A stretch of DNA of 5,370 bases from CAYSWH01 sp964434775 (lineage in GTDB: Bacteria; Patescibacteriota; JACMRA01). Shown here piece by piece: positions 4,986 through 5,370 of this stretch. The notes beneath the pieces were generated by a model. That model did no database searches and was not told where the DNA came from. It was given only the letters and a program-made list of their open reading frames with translations. The first letter of the stretch is position 1; each line of letters starts with the position of its first letter. The DNA lies in the NCBI GenBank assembly GCA_964434775.1, contig CAYSWH010000056.1:1-5370 (forward strand). Reading direction: 5' to 3'. A program made the position numbers and the translations under genes.

Positions 4986-5370
4986 ACTGCCCAACATGGT
5001 CCTTAAAGTAACGTACTGAGGAGAATGGTTGGGAACCTCAATTCCTACTAAAGATCTGCCGGCAATAGGAGCCTCAATTCTAATCTGGCCAGTGGGAGCA
5101 GCTAGCGCCATGGCTAAATCGGTGGATAAACTTGTAATTTTGGACAGCTTTGTGCCTCTGGTTACTCTAAGAGCGTATTGAGTAACTGAGGGTCCATAAT
5201 TAACCTCAACTACGCTAGCATCAATTCCAAAGGACTCTAAAGCGTCTTCAATTACTTGAGCGTTCTGCTTAACATCTCCGCGATCAGCTTCTCCCCCCTC
5301 ATTATCAGACAAGAGGGATAGAGGAGGGTAATCCCAGACTAGCGGCATATTGCTTGGGGTAAGGGTTTCT
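4983..5370 (-). CDS. ftsK: DNA translocase FtsK, alpha domain, 5' end outside the window
   Basis: The frame enters from beyond 5370 (ETLTPSN precedes the M at 5348), so that ATG is internal and the true start, with the expected N-terminal membrane segments and linker, lies upstream. Counting from M at 5348: WDYPPLSLL (5-13), the conserved entry to the motor; VIEDALESFGIDASVVEVNY (32-51); GPSVTQYALRVTRGTKLSKI (52-71), normally GPxVTRYE; then LAMALAAPTGQIRIEAPIAG (78-97) and SLVGIEVPN (99-107). This is the FtsK alpha domain, which links the tether to the RecA-like motor. Translation would end at the TAA, giving a membrane-anchored protein without Walker motifs, unless the stop is an artefact or is suppressed. 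Confidence 0.9.
   Translation of the reverse strand, partial: ETLTPSNMPLVWDYPPLSLLSDNEGGEADRGDVKQNAQVIEDALESFGIDASVVEVNYGPSVTQYALRVTRGTKLSKITSLSTDLAMALAAPTGQIRIEAPIAGRSLVGIEVPNHSPQYVTLRTMLGS

Noticed and set aside
4970..4990. Programmed frameshift at the A-rich run in ftsK
   Set aside because: The downstream half is in the same frame as the upstream half, so a frameshift would not restore the protein.
1..5370. CRISPR array or tandem repeats
   Set aside because: No regularly spaced repeat of useful length is seen on reading through the window.

Overview
The window looks like part of a small, AT-rich bacterial chromosome. The FtsK, Nudix and nucleotidyltransferase sequences, a large orphan protein and a tmRNA without an encoded CCA together suggest a Candidate Phyla Radiation (Patescibacteria) type genome. 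This is an inference from general protein character; no marker here proves the phylum. The genes end in TAG or TAA and all tryptophans are TGG, so nothing points to UGA recoding.

Layout from left to right. Positions 1-273 (+) are the 3' three quarters of a tmRNA (ssrA). The end of the tag reading frame (...TPQIALA-stop), the pseudoknot region and the tRNA-like 3' domain are all visible. A short gap with an AT-rich hairpin separates it from a convergent 595-codon gene (371-2158, -). That gene encodes a soluble protein with an N-terminal coiled coil and no family I recognise. Positions 2159-2970 form an unusually long stretch with no convincing large gene. It holds an inverted repeat, a tRNA-like 5' half folded into two adjacent hairpins, a good sigma70-like promoter, a pair of hairpins resembling an IS200/IS605 right end, and a 28-codon ORF with a strong ribosome binding site. 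A sugar-1-phosphate nucleotidyltransferase-like gene follows (2971-3732, +). A perfect TATAAT lies 7 bases before its ATG, which suggests a leaderless mRNA.

The right part is on the minus strand. It carries ftsK (entering from beyond position 5370 and ending at 3894), followed by a Nudix hydrolase remnant (3919-3700). ftsK is interrupted by a single in-frame TAA at 4985-4983, and everything on both sides stays in one frame. The Nudix remnant keeps the start and end of the domain but has lost the whole catalytic Nudix box and also carries a frameshift near its start. Two lesions in neighbouring genes of one transcription unit point either to real gene decay or to a consensus or assembly problem in this part of the sequence.

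Functionally the recognisable genes are housekeeping: ribosome rescue (tmRNA), chromosome segregation at division (FtsK) and nucleotide-sugar synthesis. The most novel items are the orphan 595-residue protein and the structured non-coding block at 2385-2673.
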